From: Cochliopodium minus
Taxonomy: Eukaryota; Discosea; Himatismenida; Cochliopodiidae
Assembly (NCBI GenBank): GCA_024220525.1
Contig: JAMYWO010000135.1
Span: 1-19,145 of the forward strand
Direction: 5' to 3'
Length of the DNA stretch: 19,145 nt
The number at the start of each line of letters is the position of its first letter. Position 1 is the first letter of the stretch. Below are positions 10,404-19,145 of this stretch, one piece after another. The position numbers and the translations under genes were made by a program. Below the pieces are notes generated by a model. The model saw only the letters and a list, made by a program, of their open reading frames with translations, did not search any database and was not told the origin of the DNA.

Positions 10404-12878
10404 ATGTCTGAAGAAAACACATTAAATGGAATTAATATACCCAATCCTAAAATCACAATCAATGAAAATATAAATAAAAAAATTTTTCTCTGGTATATAT
10501 CTATTTTTCCATCAAACATTTAAATATAAACATAATAAATTTAGGAAAGGTGATATTTGCACATTAGATGTAGATGCAATTGTCAATTCCACCAATGAAA
10601 CATTCAATGAAAAGACAGGAATCTCCGCCAGAATAATGTCATTGGCAGGAGGTGAATTGAAACAAGAATTGAAACAATTGGAATCTTGCAGAACAGGAGA
10701 GGTAATGAAATTAAATTATTTTGAAGATCTTACTGAAATTGTTTGGATTAAAACAATATACTATTATTTTCAGGATAATATCAATTTAATTTTGATATAT
10801 GCTTTATAAATGTTGATTTTTATTCTTATATCCAATTATTTCAAGGCCAAAATAACATCAGGATACAGTTTGCCAAGCAGATATATCATTCATACTGTGG
10901 GTCCAAGATATAACGTGAAATATGTGAATGCTGCAGAAAATGCGCTCCATAGTTGCTACAGAAGCTGTCTCCAGGTGTTAAAGGAACAACATTTGAAGAG
11001 CATTGCTTTTTGTGTCATTAATTCTCCTACAAGGGGATATCCAATGGAAGGAGGTGCACATGTTGCATTGAGAACTGTGAGAAGGGTTTTGGAACATTAT
11101 GAGGGAGATTTCAGCAACATCATCTTCACCATTGATAATGACAGCGAATTTGAAATTTATTCCAACATTTTGCCTTTGTATTTTCCAAGAAATCCAACAG
11201 AGTTGGAATTATCCAACAAAAATCTTCCTGAAAGCATTGGTAAACATTATATTTTGTTTATCAGCTCGATATGTTTTTTTTCAGTTTTTATCCAATATAA
11301 TTTTCTCAACAAGATACTATTCATTGATAAATGATATCTTAATAAAGATCAAATAATTGTTATATATTTGTATACTGATTTATACTGAGCAGATTAAATT
11401 TTCATTTAAATTCAATAAAGAAATGAAATAAAATAGATGAATAATTTTATATCTATTTCTTACTTAAACACGGTTTTTAAAAAGTATTCAAAAATTTTTT
11501 TTTTCTTTTTTAGGTAATGAGTGGGGAGAACATATTATAGAGGAAAGAGTTATCAGAATTTCCACCTTCCCAGGAAGCAACGACGAAGAAAATCCTGTTG
11601 AATCTTCCAGCTGGTTGGACTCTGAAGAAATAAATCCTTCATTGACCATAATGCAAGACGATCTCGATGAGAAGAGAGTTCAACGTATCAAGTCTTCTCA
11701 AGTATTTTTTCAATTTTTTTTTTTTTTTTTTATTAAAATTTATTTCTTTTTATAAAAAGGAAATTGAAGCAGAAAAAACAGAGTTGTTGTATCAGAGCTA
11801 TTTGGAGAGAGCGCGAAAGACTGATCTTTCTTTCTTTTCTAACTTGAATATTGTTAGTGTGACTGGTATTATTATCAATAACATTTTTTTCTTTCATTTT
11901 TTATTTTTTTTATTTTTTTTATTTTTTTTATTTTTTTTATTTTTTATTTTTTTTATTTTTTTTATTTTTTATATTATTTTCATTTTTTTTTTTTATTTTT
12001 TTTATTTTTTTTATTTTTTTAATTTTTATTTATTATTAAATTCTTTATTATTTTATTTTATTTTTGGTTATCAGTATTATTTCATTCATGATTGTTATTT
12101 TTTTGTTTATTTCAATATTTTTAAAATTTTCTTATTTTTAATATTATTCTTATTTTTTTGTAGGAAGAGACTCTTCGGACAGACCGATCATCACAGTGTG
12201 CATGTGCAAGCTGCCAGAGACAGGGGTGGATATGGAGAAGTTTCTTCTCTACTTGATCAAAGTAATGGATCCCATGGTCAACTCCAAGTACAACCTCGTC
12301 TACTACCACAGTAACATGTCCTCCAAAAACAAGCCAGAGTTTTCTTGGCTCAAAAACGTTTACAATATCTTTTCTGTCAAGTAAATATTAATAGTTTTTT
12401 CTTCTTCTTTTTTGTTATTTCATTTTGGCATTTATTTGATTTTTGTGAATTATTTTATAATTTTATCTCATATTCAGTTTGAATTAAACATTTTTTTATT
12501 GTCCAAAATTTTTCATGTTTTCGTAATATTTAATTATTAGAATATTTTTTATTATTTATTTATTTTTAATTTATTTATTTATTTTTTTTTTTTTTAACTC
12601 TTTGTATTGAATTTAAAAAAATTTTTCTTTCCATCAGGTACTCCAACAATCTCCATCTTCTTTTTATTGTCCACCCAACTTTTTGGTTGAAACTCGTTGT
12701 CAACTTCATCAAAACTTTCAGTAGCACCTCCTTCCTCACCAAACTTAGATACTATAACTCGTTGCAGGAACTCTTTGAACATCTCCCAAAGAATCAGCTC
12801 AAGATCGAGAAAGAGGTCCTTGAGTACGACAAGATCGAGAATGGAACTTTGTATGAGTCTACTTCTGATCATCTCTAA
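10404..12878 (+). CDS. gdap2: GDAP2 orthologue: macrodomain plus CRAL-TRIO (Sec14-like) protein
   Basis: Seven exons: 10404-10492, 10545-10701, 10846-11239, 11514-11701, 11760-11865, 12164-12380, 12638-12878. All are GT-AG and in frame, giving 463 aa (human GDAP2 is 497). Residues about 30-205 are a macrodomain: WKGDICTLDVDAIVNSTNE opens it, followed by LAGGELKQEL, RYIIHTVGPRYN, SCYRSCLQVLKEQ, FCVINSPTRGYP, HVALRTVRRVLE and LPLYFP, all in the order and spacing of GDAP2. A linker (206-276) is acidic and Ser-rich. Residues about 277-463 match the GDAP2 CRAL-TRIO part, with YLERARKTDLS, VYNIFSVKY, LLFIVHPTFWLK and ELFEHLPKNQL. In the family the macrodomain is a nucleotide or ADP-ribose-related module and CRAL-TRIO a lipid-pocket fold; the exact cellular role is poorly known. 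Introns 3, 5 and 6 (about 257-298 nt) are longer than most here and very T-rich. Confidence 0.93.
11884..12040 (+). repeat. T-tract repeat filling gdap2 intron 5
   Basis: The 298-nt intron 5 (11866-12163) contains about 150 nt made almost only of runs of 5-9 T separated by single A residues. The sense strand is the T-rich one, with no interruption by coding sequence. This looks like slippage-expanded polypyrimidine. It also creates a false open frame rich in Phe that is not a gene. Confidence 0.85.
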
Positions 12879-12983
12879 CAAACTCTTTGTTTGTTAAGTT
12901 GTCTAATTTTTTATTTCTTGCCACCCTTGATAGTATATTTTCAAAAAAAGTTTATTAAAAGGATTTATTTAAATTTTTTTTAT
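12879..12983. other. Short convergent intergenic spacer
   Basis: Only 105 nt separate the gdap2 stop (plus strand) from the ankyrin-gene stop (minus strand). Both transcripts must end here or overlap. The spacer is A/T-rich with A-runs near 12942-12960; no hairpin or RNA gene is apparent. Confidence 0.6.
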
Positions 12984-15900
12984 TTAATCATCTTCTGATT
13001 GATTCCGATAAGAATCTACACATCCTTTATTATCGAAATCAGATAGTTCGGGAATGGTGATGATATTGTGGGGTTCTTTCTTTTGAGGATTAAATAATTG
13101 GATGATGTAATGACTGATTGGTTTGGGAAAGATTTTTTGAATCTTTTTGGAAAGAACTTTGACACACAAAATGAATTGAAATACCCTTTCCTGAGATAAA
13201 AAGGGGAACAGTTTGTTTCTTTTTGTATTCCACAGTTTAGCTGTATCAAAAAAAAAAAAATAAATTAACAAGAAGATTAGTGAGATTGATTAAACCTTGG
13301 TAATATTCTTTGAAGAGATCCATTTGGAACTTTGGTAAAGTTTTACTACGGTTTTTAAAGTAAAGTCCGCTATTTGAAAACAAGACGATCAATGTTTCTT
13401 CAGAGTAGCTTGGAAATGTGAAGGCAATTTGATGAGAAAGGTAGCAAGTGGGGATCGTAATGTTTAAGTCAAAAAGATATTTTAAAATATGATGATTCAG
13501 TCTTTTGTTAATCAAAACGGAATACAAGGGACAAAAATTGTGAATATCTTGGACCATATCAAGTTCTGCTTTGTGTTCGACAAAGTATTTGACCATTTCT
13601 TGTGTACAATGCTCGTTTTTCAACAAAATTTGAAATTGAGAAATGCAATTTCTGTCTTTCGAAAAATGAGCTCCGTTTTCAATGAAAAGCTTTAGGAGAT
13701 CCATAGACAAATAACTTTTGGAACACAAAATGTGGAGGGGAGTATTTCTGTTTCCAAACAATTCAGTGAAATTTAAATCAGATTTATTTTCAACCAAAAA
13801 CTTGAGGAGATCATAAGAAAAGGTTTCAGATTCCAAAACATCATGAATAGCAGTCCTGTTTTGGTTGTTGGGAAGGTTCAAATTGGCCTTTTTTTCGACT
13901 AAAAGTTTGATTTTTTCAAAAGACAACCCATTATCATCGCTTTTAAAATGCCTCACACACGTCATGAGAGGACTATCGTTTTTGTAATCACATTGATTGA
14001 CGCCACATTTTTTTTCGATCATAATTTTAACTGCCTCCATAGAAATGTTGTTCCAGTGAAAAAAGCAAAGAGAAGTGTTTTTTAATGGCAACTTAGTCAA
14101 ATTGATCATGTACTGCACAATTTCTTCACCTAGGTTTTCATTTGAAAAAACGTTTAGCAGCATTTCCTCCTTTAAATCCGATTTTTTTTCGATCAAAAAC
14201 TGGATAATTTCGAGAGAAGTGTTGGGGTTAGACAAAGAACTCCCAATGGGATTAATACGAAGTCGATCCAAAACATTCAAAGCAGCTTTCTTGTCTACCA
14301 AAAGCTGGAGGAGATCCAAACTAACACGAGGACTAGAAAGCAACAAGTGAAGAGAAGTATGACTGTACGAATTTTTCAAATTGAGATTGGATTTCGACTC
14401 AACCAAAAATGTGAGGATCTCCAAATCAAAGTGTTGGTAGGAGAGGACGAGATGCAGAGGGGTGTTGGAGTAGATGTTTTTTCCATTCACGTCTCCCTTT
14501 TTCTCGACAAAGTATTTGATGACATCTAATCTTATGGAATGGTCACTCGCGCAATACAAGTGGAGGGGAGTGTTCCCAAAACCATTCTTGGTGGTAACGT
14601 TTGCTTTTTTTAAGACCATATACTCGATGATTTCAAGGGTGACATTCTCATTTTCACAAGCGATGTGAAGCGGAGTGTTTTTGTCTTTGTTGATTGTTTG
14701 GTTGACTTGGTTGAGATCGCATTTTTGCTCAACTAAATACTGTATCATCTGCAAGGAAATTTTTTTGTTGCCGCAAATCAAATGAAGGAGATTTTGGTTG
14801 TTGTGATCGAATAGATTCAGATCAGATTTGCTTTCAATTAAATATTGAATGATTTCAAAGGTGACATTCATATTTGTGGCAGCGTTGTGAATTGGAATGG
14901 AATCAATGCAGTTTCGCATGTTTAAATCAAGGTTACATTCAACCAACAACTTGATTTTGTTTGGTTCTAACTTAGGATTTGAACAAGCGAAGTGAAGCAA
15001 GGTGTTTCCTTTATTGTCGGATTTTTCCAAGGACGAGCTTTCTTTCACTAAGTATTCTACCATGTCAATGGGCAAATGATCAATAGCGTTTCTTAAAGAA
15101 GATATGCCATTCGTGGCTACCTGATTGACAGACGATTTGTTCTCGATCAAATGTTTCAAAATGTCAAAGGAGAGTTGACGATTTGAACATGCAATAAACA
15201 ATGGAGATTCATCGTGGAAATTACGGCTGTTCATGTCAAAACCTTTTTCGATCATCTTTTCGATGAGAAGATAGTAGATTTTTTCAAAATCTTCTTTGTT
15301 TCTGTTTTCATTCTCGAAAAATACATGTAGGGGTGTGTTTTCATTGTATCCACATTTTATTGTCAGGTCACATCCGACATCAACCAAATATTTAATTATT
15401 TCAAAGTTAGTGCCATTATTTCTCATTGCCAAATGTAAAGCTGTTTCTCCTTTTGATAATATTAAGTAAAATGAAAAAATATCATTAAATCTTAAAAAAA
15501 AAAAATAAATTGACAAAACAAGATTAAAAAAAAAAAAATCAAAAAATAAAAAATAATTAAAATTAATTAAAGAATTTAAAATAAAAAATAAAAATATATA
15601 AAATGTAAAATAAAAAAAATAAAATGTAAATATTTTTGAAATTAATATTAAAATAAAATAATATTTTTAAACCTTGGTTGGTTATTGAATTAAGATCAGC
15701 CTTTTTTTCTACCAAATACTTTACTATCCCTAACGTGATTTTCTCTTTAGTGAAAACAATGTGAAGAGGTCTGTAATTTCTTTCGTTTTCAACATTTAAG
15801 GAAGCGTTGTTTTCTACGAGACACTTTATTTTTTCAAGTGAAATTTCTTCACTCTCATCACAAACCATGTGGATTGGATAGTAATCGTAGACTTGGCACT

Positions 15901-16298
15901 GATTCACATCTGATTTGTTTTCAACGAGCATTTTTATCAGTTCAAATGAACAGCCATTTTTGCAGGCTAAAGTTAATGGTGTCGCTTCTGTTCTTTGGTT
16001 CAGCAGGTTCACGTTGCTTTTGTTGTCCAACAAATATTGGATTATCTTTGTATCTCTGTTCATTATGCATGCATTATGTAAAGGTGTATTCTTGTTATAA
16101 TTGCTTTTATCTTTTGATTGATTGAATATATTTAAAGGGATATTGGATTGCATTACCTATCAAGGAGGAGATATCTTTCTTTTCCAACAAATTTCTGATT
16201 GTATCTTCATATCCAAAGAATGAATTACTTTCATCATAAATATCAATATTCTCAAGTTCCTTAATAATTTTTATACCATCCTCCAAACTAATTTCCAT
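12984..16298 (-). CDS. Large ankyrin-repeat protein
   Basis: Four exons: 16157-16298, 15673-16110, 13296-15449, 12984-13240, joined in frame to 996 aa. The first intron is only 46 nt. A short N-terminal helical part (residues 1-48, MEISLEDG start) is followed by about 24 ankyrin-type repeats to near residue 900. The consensus is close to NTPLHxACxNxxxSLEIIKYLVEKKSDLN, with a period of 35-37 residues rather than the usual 33. The best copies read NTPLHIACENENVTLEIIEY and NTPLHLYCASDHSIRLDVIK; later copies decay (FQILLKNEH, CPLYSVLINK). The C-terminal exon (about 85 residues) leaves the repeats: LFPFLSQERVFQFIL, KIFPKPISHYIIQLF and an acidic end. The tail resembles a helical adaptor module but I cannot name it. 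There is no enzymatic domain, signal peptide or membrane segment, so a cytosolic protein-interaction scaffold is inferred. Start, splice frames and stop are internally consistent; the binding partner is unknown. Confidence 0.9.
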
Positions 16299-16325
16299 TT
16301 TTTTTTTTAATTTTTAACATTTTTT

Positions 16326-16655
16326 AAAAACATTTTTTTAATTATTTCAGAGGAACGTCTCATGCTGTTGTCGCTCCTTTGAATCTCCGTGGCGGAATTA
16401 TAATAAACAATTTGTTTCTTTTTCAACTTTTCATTTTGTATGTATTGTCGAACTTTGACTAGGGCGTCGTCTTGAATCTCAACCGTTCTTCGGAGCGTTT
16501 GATTCTCTCTATCTAAGTTTAAGAAGTGTTGGTTGTTATTCTCTTCGCTTTTATGCTGGTTCATCTCTTGGTTGGTCTTGTAGAGCACAAACTCATTTTC
16601 TAGCTGTTGGTAATTTTGCTTCCAGAAGAGAATCTGCTGCTCGGACTTTGAGTTT
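16326..16655 (-). pseudogene. Truncated recent duplicate of the coiled-coil gene 3' end
   Basis: Positions 16348-16655 match 18692-18999 without gaps over 308 nt, with seven mismatches by my count. Positions 16326-16349 match 18542-18565 exactly, including 3' UTR bases. Compared with the right-hand gene, 128 nt (18566-18693) are missing here, with a CA dinucleotide shared at the joint, as expected for a microhomology deletion. Because 128 is not a multiple of three, the frame after NSMRRSS changes and reads on to a stop at 16307, giving a novel short tail. The 5' side stops abruptly at 16655 inside the coding sequence, and an in-frame TAA follows about 17 nt further upstream (near 16672), with no ATG in the frame before the internal Met codons. 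The copy sits just upstream of the ankyrin gene start. It is a gene fragment, unless it is captured as an exon. Confidence 0.88.
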
Positions 16656-16907
16656 TCAATATTTTTGATTTCTTATTTAGTTGTTTATTTTAAAAAAACT
16701 TTTTTGGTTAATGGAAGAGGAAACGATTCTCGATGTGAAATGGGTAGAAACTAACATTGAAAATTTTGGTGATCTCAAGTTACTTTTTTGGTAAAGGAAA
16801 TTAAAAAATAAATTCATTGATAATAATCATTGAATAAAAATAATTTGAAATTTTATGCGAATCACACAAAAAAAAAAATTTCCCCTTACGCAATAAAATT
16901 CTTCAAT
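16656..16907. other. Spacer with one tiny plus-strand open frame
   Basis: These 252 nt lie between the duplicated fragment and the next minus-strand ORF. The only coding-like item is a 27-codon plus-strand frame at 16711-16794. It starts with an ATG followed by GAAGAGGAA codons, ends in a TAA directly after TGG, and overlaps a possible GT donor (GTAAAG at 16792). It could be a first exon or a gene remnant, but no partner exon was found. The rest is AT-rich with nothing recognisable. Confidence 0.4.
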
Positions 16908-17327
16908 TTATTTTAATAGATTCAATGTTAACTCTTGCAAAAATCTAAAATTTTTTTTAAACAAACTCGCAGTTGATTTATTTTTTATATTGTTAAATTC
17001 TTCGTTGGCTCCAGCTTTCAAGTGTGTGAATTTTGAATAGAATACAGAACAACTGTCACATACCTGTTTTTGAGAATGAAATATCAAATTGTCATCGTAT
17101 TTTGGGTTATTCATAGCATAGAATATGATTTCTGAATGTCTAATAAGTGCACAAAAAAGTCCACAATCCCTTAAGTATAGAATATAAGATTCTATTTTCT
17201 GCTCAAATTCATTTCCTTTCAAATATTCCTGAAGAGATTTATCTATACTGTAAAAATCATTCATCACTAATTGATCAAAAAACTTCAATATTTTTTCCAA
17301 TTTTAAATATACTTTATTCCAATACAT
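16908..17327 (-). CDS. Hypothetical protein, possibly 5'-incomplete
   Basis: This frame encodes 139 aa from the first in-frame ATG (17327) to TAA at 16908. It stays open upstream to about 17441 with no further ATG, so the true start is uncertain: there may be a missing upstream exon, or the annotated ATG is right. The product is mixed helical, charged and slightly aromatic, with segments such as LEKILKFFDQLVMNDFYS, LRDCGLFCALIRHSEI and CDSCSVFYSKF. It has no signal peptide, membrane segment or catalytic motif that I recognise. The CxxC pair alone is not evidence of metal binding. It lies divergent from the gene starting at 17603, about 275 nt away. Composition resembles neighbouring exons and the frame is much longer than expected by chance in DNA this rich in TAA, which supports coding. 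Confidence 0.5.
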   Translation of the reverse strand: MYWNKVYLKLEKILKFFDQLVMNDFYSIDKSLQEYLKGNEFEQKIESYILYLRDCGLFCALIRHSEIIFYAMNNPKYDDNLIFHSQKQVCDSCSVFYSKFTHLKAGANEEFNNIKNKSTASLFKKNFRFLQELTLNLLK

Positions 17328-17602
17328 AAGACAATCCTTTTCAACTTTACTATTGTACTCAATTTTTCCAATCCTTTGTAAATTATATTTAATATTCAAA
17401 AGATGTTGATGTGATAAATTCTGAGGAATTAATTTCGTTACTCAATATTTTTTGGTTCTTATATACCATCAGAAAATTTCCCTTTTTATTATTGGATTGT
17501 AAATTATTAATTTCTTTTATTCTTTTTCCATTTTACTCAATGGCCTATTTTTTGTTATTGCCCATTTGCAACTCATTTTTTTATTTTGCAACAAAAAAAA
17601 AA
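17328..17602. promoter_or_regulatory. Divergent intergenic region between two orphan genes
   Basis: This is 275 nt between the minus ORF ATG (17327) and the plus ORF ATG (17603). A plus-strand frame stays open through here from 17411 and would add a strongly hydrophobic 64-residue leader. It is T-rich low-complexity sequence, and the A-run directly before the 17603 ATG looks like a normal start context, so I treat this as promoter and leader. Confidence 0.4.
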
Positions 17603-18411
17603 ATGGAAGAGATTATAAAAGATATTTTGAAACAAAAATACTTCATAAACAGACCCCCTGATAACAATTTAATTGAAGAACTTAAATTAATGGAATTAGA
17701 TAATATTATCACAATGAATGAATCCATCTCACTGCATTGCATCAAAGAAAAAGAAAAAACAACTTCCTCTCTTTTATTTCTCAAACATTTGCAAAATGCT
17801 TTAATTGAATATGAATCCAAAAATCAAGAAAAATTATATGAAGAAAAAAGAATAAAATTCAAAGAAGAATTATTGAAACCAACCAAAACCGAATTGAATC
17901 TATCAGGATCTATTACAAGTCTTGAATCCAAATATATTGATGATTTGATATCCACTGATGAAATAATTGAACTTATAAAAAAATCAGAGTATTACAATGA
18001 ACCCGAAAAAAGGAATCACATTTCATCAATTATTTTGTCGAAATCAGAAGTGTGGGATATTGATTTTCTTCCACAATTGTTGGAATTATTTCCAAAGTGC
18101 TCTTACGTTGATCTTTCTTTCACCAGATTAAGATCAAATTTATTGGGGGAATTTTATGAGATAAAAAAAACCATAATGGAGTTTGTTTTAATATATGCTG
18201 TACTTCTATGGCTGCCATTGATAGTAAACCTTATTTTTCAGTCAAAATTGAAGAGGAGTCATTCTGGAAGAATCTTATTTGGATACCAAAGGAGAATTAC
18301 GCCAATAAAGGATGGATATCATGTTTGGGGGTAGATGAAAACCATAAGATTGTTGGGATTATCAGAAATATTCATGAAACATTTTTCCAAAAAGAAAAGA
18401 AATATAATTGA
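17603..18411 (+). CDS. Hypothetical protein with weak leucine-rich features
   Basis: Two exons are proposed: 17603-18180 and 18225-18411, joined across a 44-nt intron (GTTTGT...GATAG) to 254 aa. Without splicing, the first frame runs into a hydrophobic and then basic tail of doubtful quality and stops at 18334. The second exon restores a good hydrophilic sequence (KPYFSVKIEEESFWKNLIWI ... VDENHKIVGIIRN). The N-terminal half is charged and helical. Two stretches, TELNLSGSITSL and CSYVDLSFTRLRSN, look like isolated leucine-rich-repeat strands, but not enough to assign the fold. The start at 17603 was chosen because it follows a run of 10 or more A and avoids a low-complexity leader. No known family is recognised. 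The gene is convergent with the coiled-coil gene 146 nt downstream. Confidence 0.6.
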
Positions 18412-18557
18412 TCGATTTGTTTATCTGGGGAATTTCAAACTATTTTGATTATTTTCATTTTTTGAAAAAAAAAAAATACAAGAATCAATCAAACTTTTTT
18501 TCTTAATATTAAATTTTGAGAGATTCAAAAATTATAAGTGAAAAAACATTTTTTTAA
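18412..18557. other. Convergent spacer with shared 3' UTRs
   Basis: These 146 nt lie between two facing stop codons. They are AT-rich, with an A-run at about 18466-18476. The last 16 nt (18542-18557) are repeated exactly at the left copy (16326-16341), which shows that the duplication included 3' UTR sequence. Confidence 0.6.
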
Positions 18558-19145
18558 TTATTTCATTTCTTTTTTGAGATTGGGGATCTGAAAAAGCGGA
18601 ACTTTCATCTCTATGTCATAACCTTTTTTGGTAGGCACAGGAGGAAGGTTGTTCTGGTTGAACTCACTCAACTGAGATTTATTCAACAAGACAGAGGAAC
18701 GTCTCATGCTGTTGTCGCTCCTTTGAATCTCCGTGGCGGAATTATTATTAACATTTTGTTTCTTTTTCAACTTTTCATTTTGTATGTATTGTCGAACTTT
18801 GACTAGGGCGTCGTCTTGAATCTTAACCGTTCTTCGGAGCGTTTGATTCTCTCTTTCTAAGTTTAAGAAGTGTTGGTTGTCATTCTCTTCGCTTTTATGC
18901 TGGTTCATCTCTTGGTTGGTCTTGTAGAGCACAAACTCATTTTCTAGCTGTTGGTACTTTTGCTTCCAGAAGAGAATCTGCTGCTCGGACTTTGAGTTTG
19001 AGTCAGAGAGATCTCTGAGTGAGGTTTCTTTCTCGAACAGTTGTTGCTGCAATTTCAAAATTGTTTCTTTGTAACCAATAATCTCTTTCTCTTTTTCAAT
19101 CAGAAACATCTCCACACTGACATTTTTTTGATTGTTATTATTGTT
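18558..19145 (-). CDS. Coiled-coil protein, C-terminal part (5' end outside window)
   Basis: The frame is open from the window edge to TAA at 18558 and gives 195 residues of the C terminus. It begins in an Asn-rich tract (NNNNNQ), then has a long heptad-like Glu/Lys/Gln/Leu region (EKEKEIIGYKETILKLQQQL; WKQKYQQLENEFVLYKTNQE; LERENQTLRRTVKIQDDAL) typical of a parallel coiled coil. A Ser/Asn-rich link (SDNSMRRSS) and a tail with LPPVPTKK follow; the tail fits the PxxPxK pattern recognised by some SH3 domains. No catalytic domain is visible in this part. The ATG at 19109 is not taken as the start, because the frame continues beyond the window with coding-like sequence. Its 3' end was copied to 16326-16655. 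The function is unknown; a cytoskeletal, scaffolding or trafficking role would be typical but is only a guess. Confidence 0.75.
   Translation of the reverse strand, partial: NNNNNQKNVSVEMFLIEKEKEIIGYKETILKLQQQLFEKETSLRDLSDSNSKSEQQILFWKQKYQQLENEFVLYKTNQEMNQHKSEENDNQHFLNLERENQTLRRTVKIQDDALVKVRQYIQNEKLKKKQNVNNNSATEIQRSDNSMRRSSVLLNKSQLSEFNQNNLPPVPTKKGYDIEMKVPLFQIPNLKKEMK

Noticed and set aside
11667-12314. Long Phe-rich plus-strand frame of 215 codons
   Set aside because: It is created by the T-tract intron of gdap2; it crosses two true introns and reads exon 6 in the wrong frame.
13489-14668. Several plus-strand frames inside the ankyrin exon
   Set aside because: They are antisense shadows; the minus strand carries an uninterrupted 718-codon repeat-protein exon.
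17411-17602. N-terminal hydrophobic extension of the 17603 gene that could be a membrane segment
   Set aside because: It is T-rich low-complexity leader in the divergent intergenic region; the A-run before the 17603 ATG is a better start context.
18208-18411. Separate 67-aa gene starting at the ATG at 18208
   Set aside because: It overlaps the preceding frame and joins it cleanly through a 44-nt GT-AG intron, so it is better read as the second exon of the same gene.

Overview
This 19.1 kb window is AT-rich nuclear DNA from a unicellular eukaryote. The genes are dense and spliced, with many short AT/T-rich GT-AG introns: donors are mostly GTAAnn or GTAT, acceptors TTTAG or AAAG, and most introns are 44-170 nt. 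A-rich tracts often precede the ATG, stops are standard (TAA, TGA), and one coding region has an Asn-rich tract. The style best fits an amoebozoan, probably a dictyostelid or relative. This is inference from gene style and gene content; a heterolobosean or another AT-rich protist is not excluded.

Layout, left to right. (1) 1-1050, minus: a decayed protein-coding relic with repeated frame changes. (2) 1370-3780, minus: a 10-exon animal-type haem peroxidase (599 aa) with a signal peptide and a C-terminal membrane anchor. (3) 4108-8039, minus: a 12-exon HECT E3 ubiquitin ligase of the UBE3C/Hul5 type (955 aa). (4) 8161-10118, minus: a 4-exon Rieske plus FAD/NAD oxidoreductase of the AIFM3 type (586 aa). 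It sits head-to-head with (5) 10404-12878, plus: a 7-exon GDAP2 orthologue (macrodomain plus CRAL-TRIO, 463 aa). (6) 12984-16298, minus: a 4-exon ankyrin-repeat protein (996 aa) with roughly two dozen repeats. (7) 16326-16655, minus: a recent truncated copy of the 3' end of the coiled-coil gene at the right edge. (8) 16908-17327, minus, and 17603-18411, plus: two divergent unrecognised genes. (9) 18558-19145, minus: the C-terminal part of a coiled-coil protein that runs off the window.

Exon-intron models were built by hand. Every junction keeps frame, and for genes 2-5 the joined proteins align in order with well-known family motifs, so those models are strong. The left half holds conserved housekeeping-type genes (peroxide or redox chemistry, proteasome-linked ubiquitination, macrodomain signalling). 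They are not an operon and no single pathway links them. The right third (13-19 kb) and the first kilobase look like accessory sequence: an ankyrin-family gene, orphan ORFs, a segmental duplication and a gene relic. I saw no rRNA, tRNA, CRISPR array or intact transposon. I found no clearly new multi-gene system. The best leads are the recent partial duplication, the peroxidase with an altered haem-linking position, and the degraded relic.
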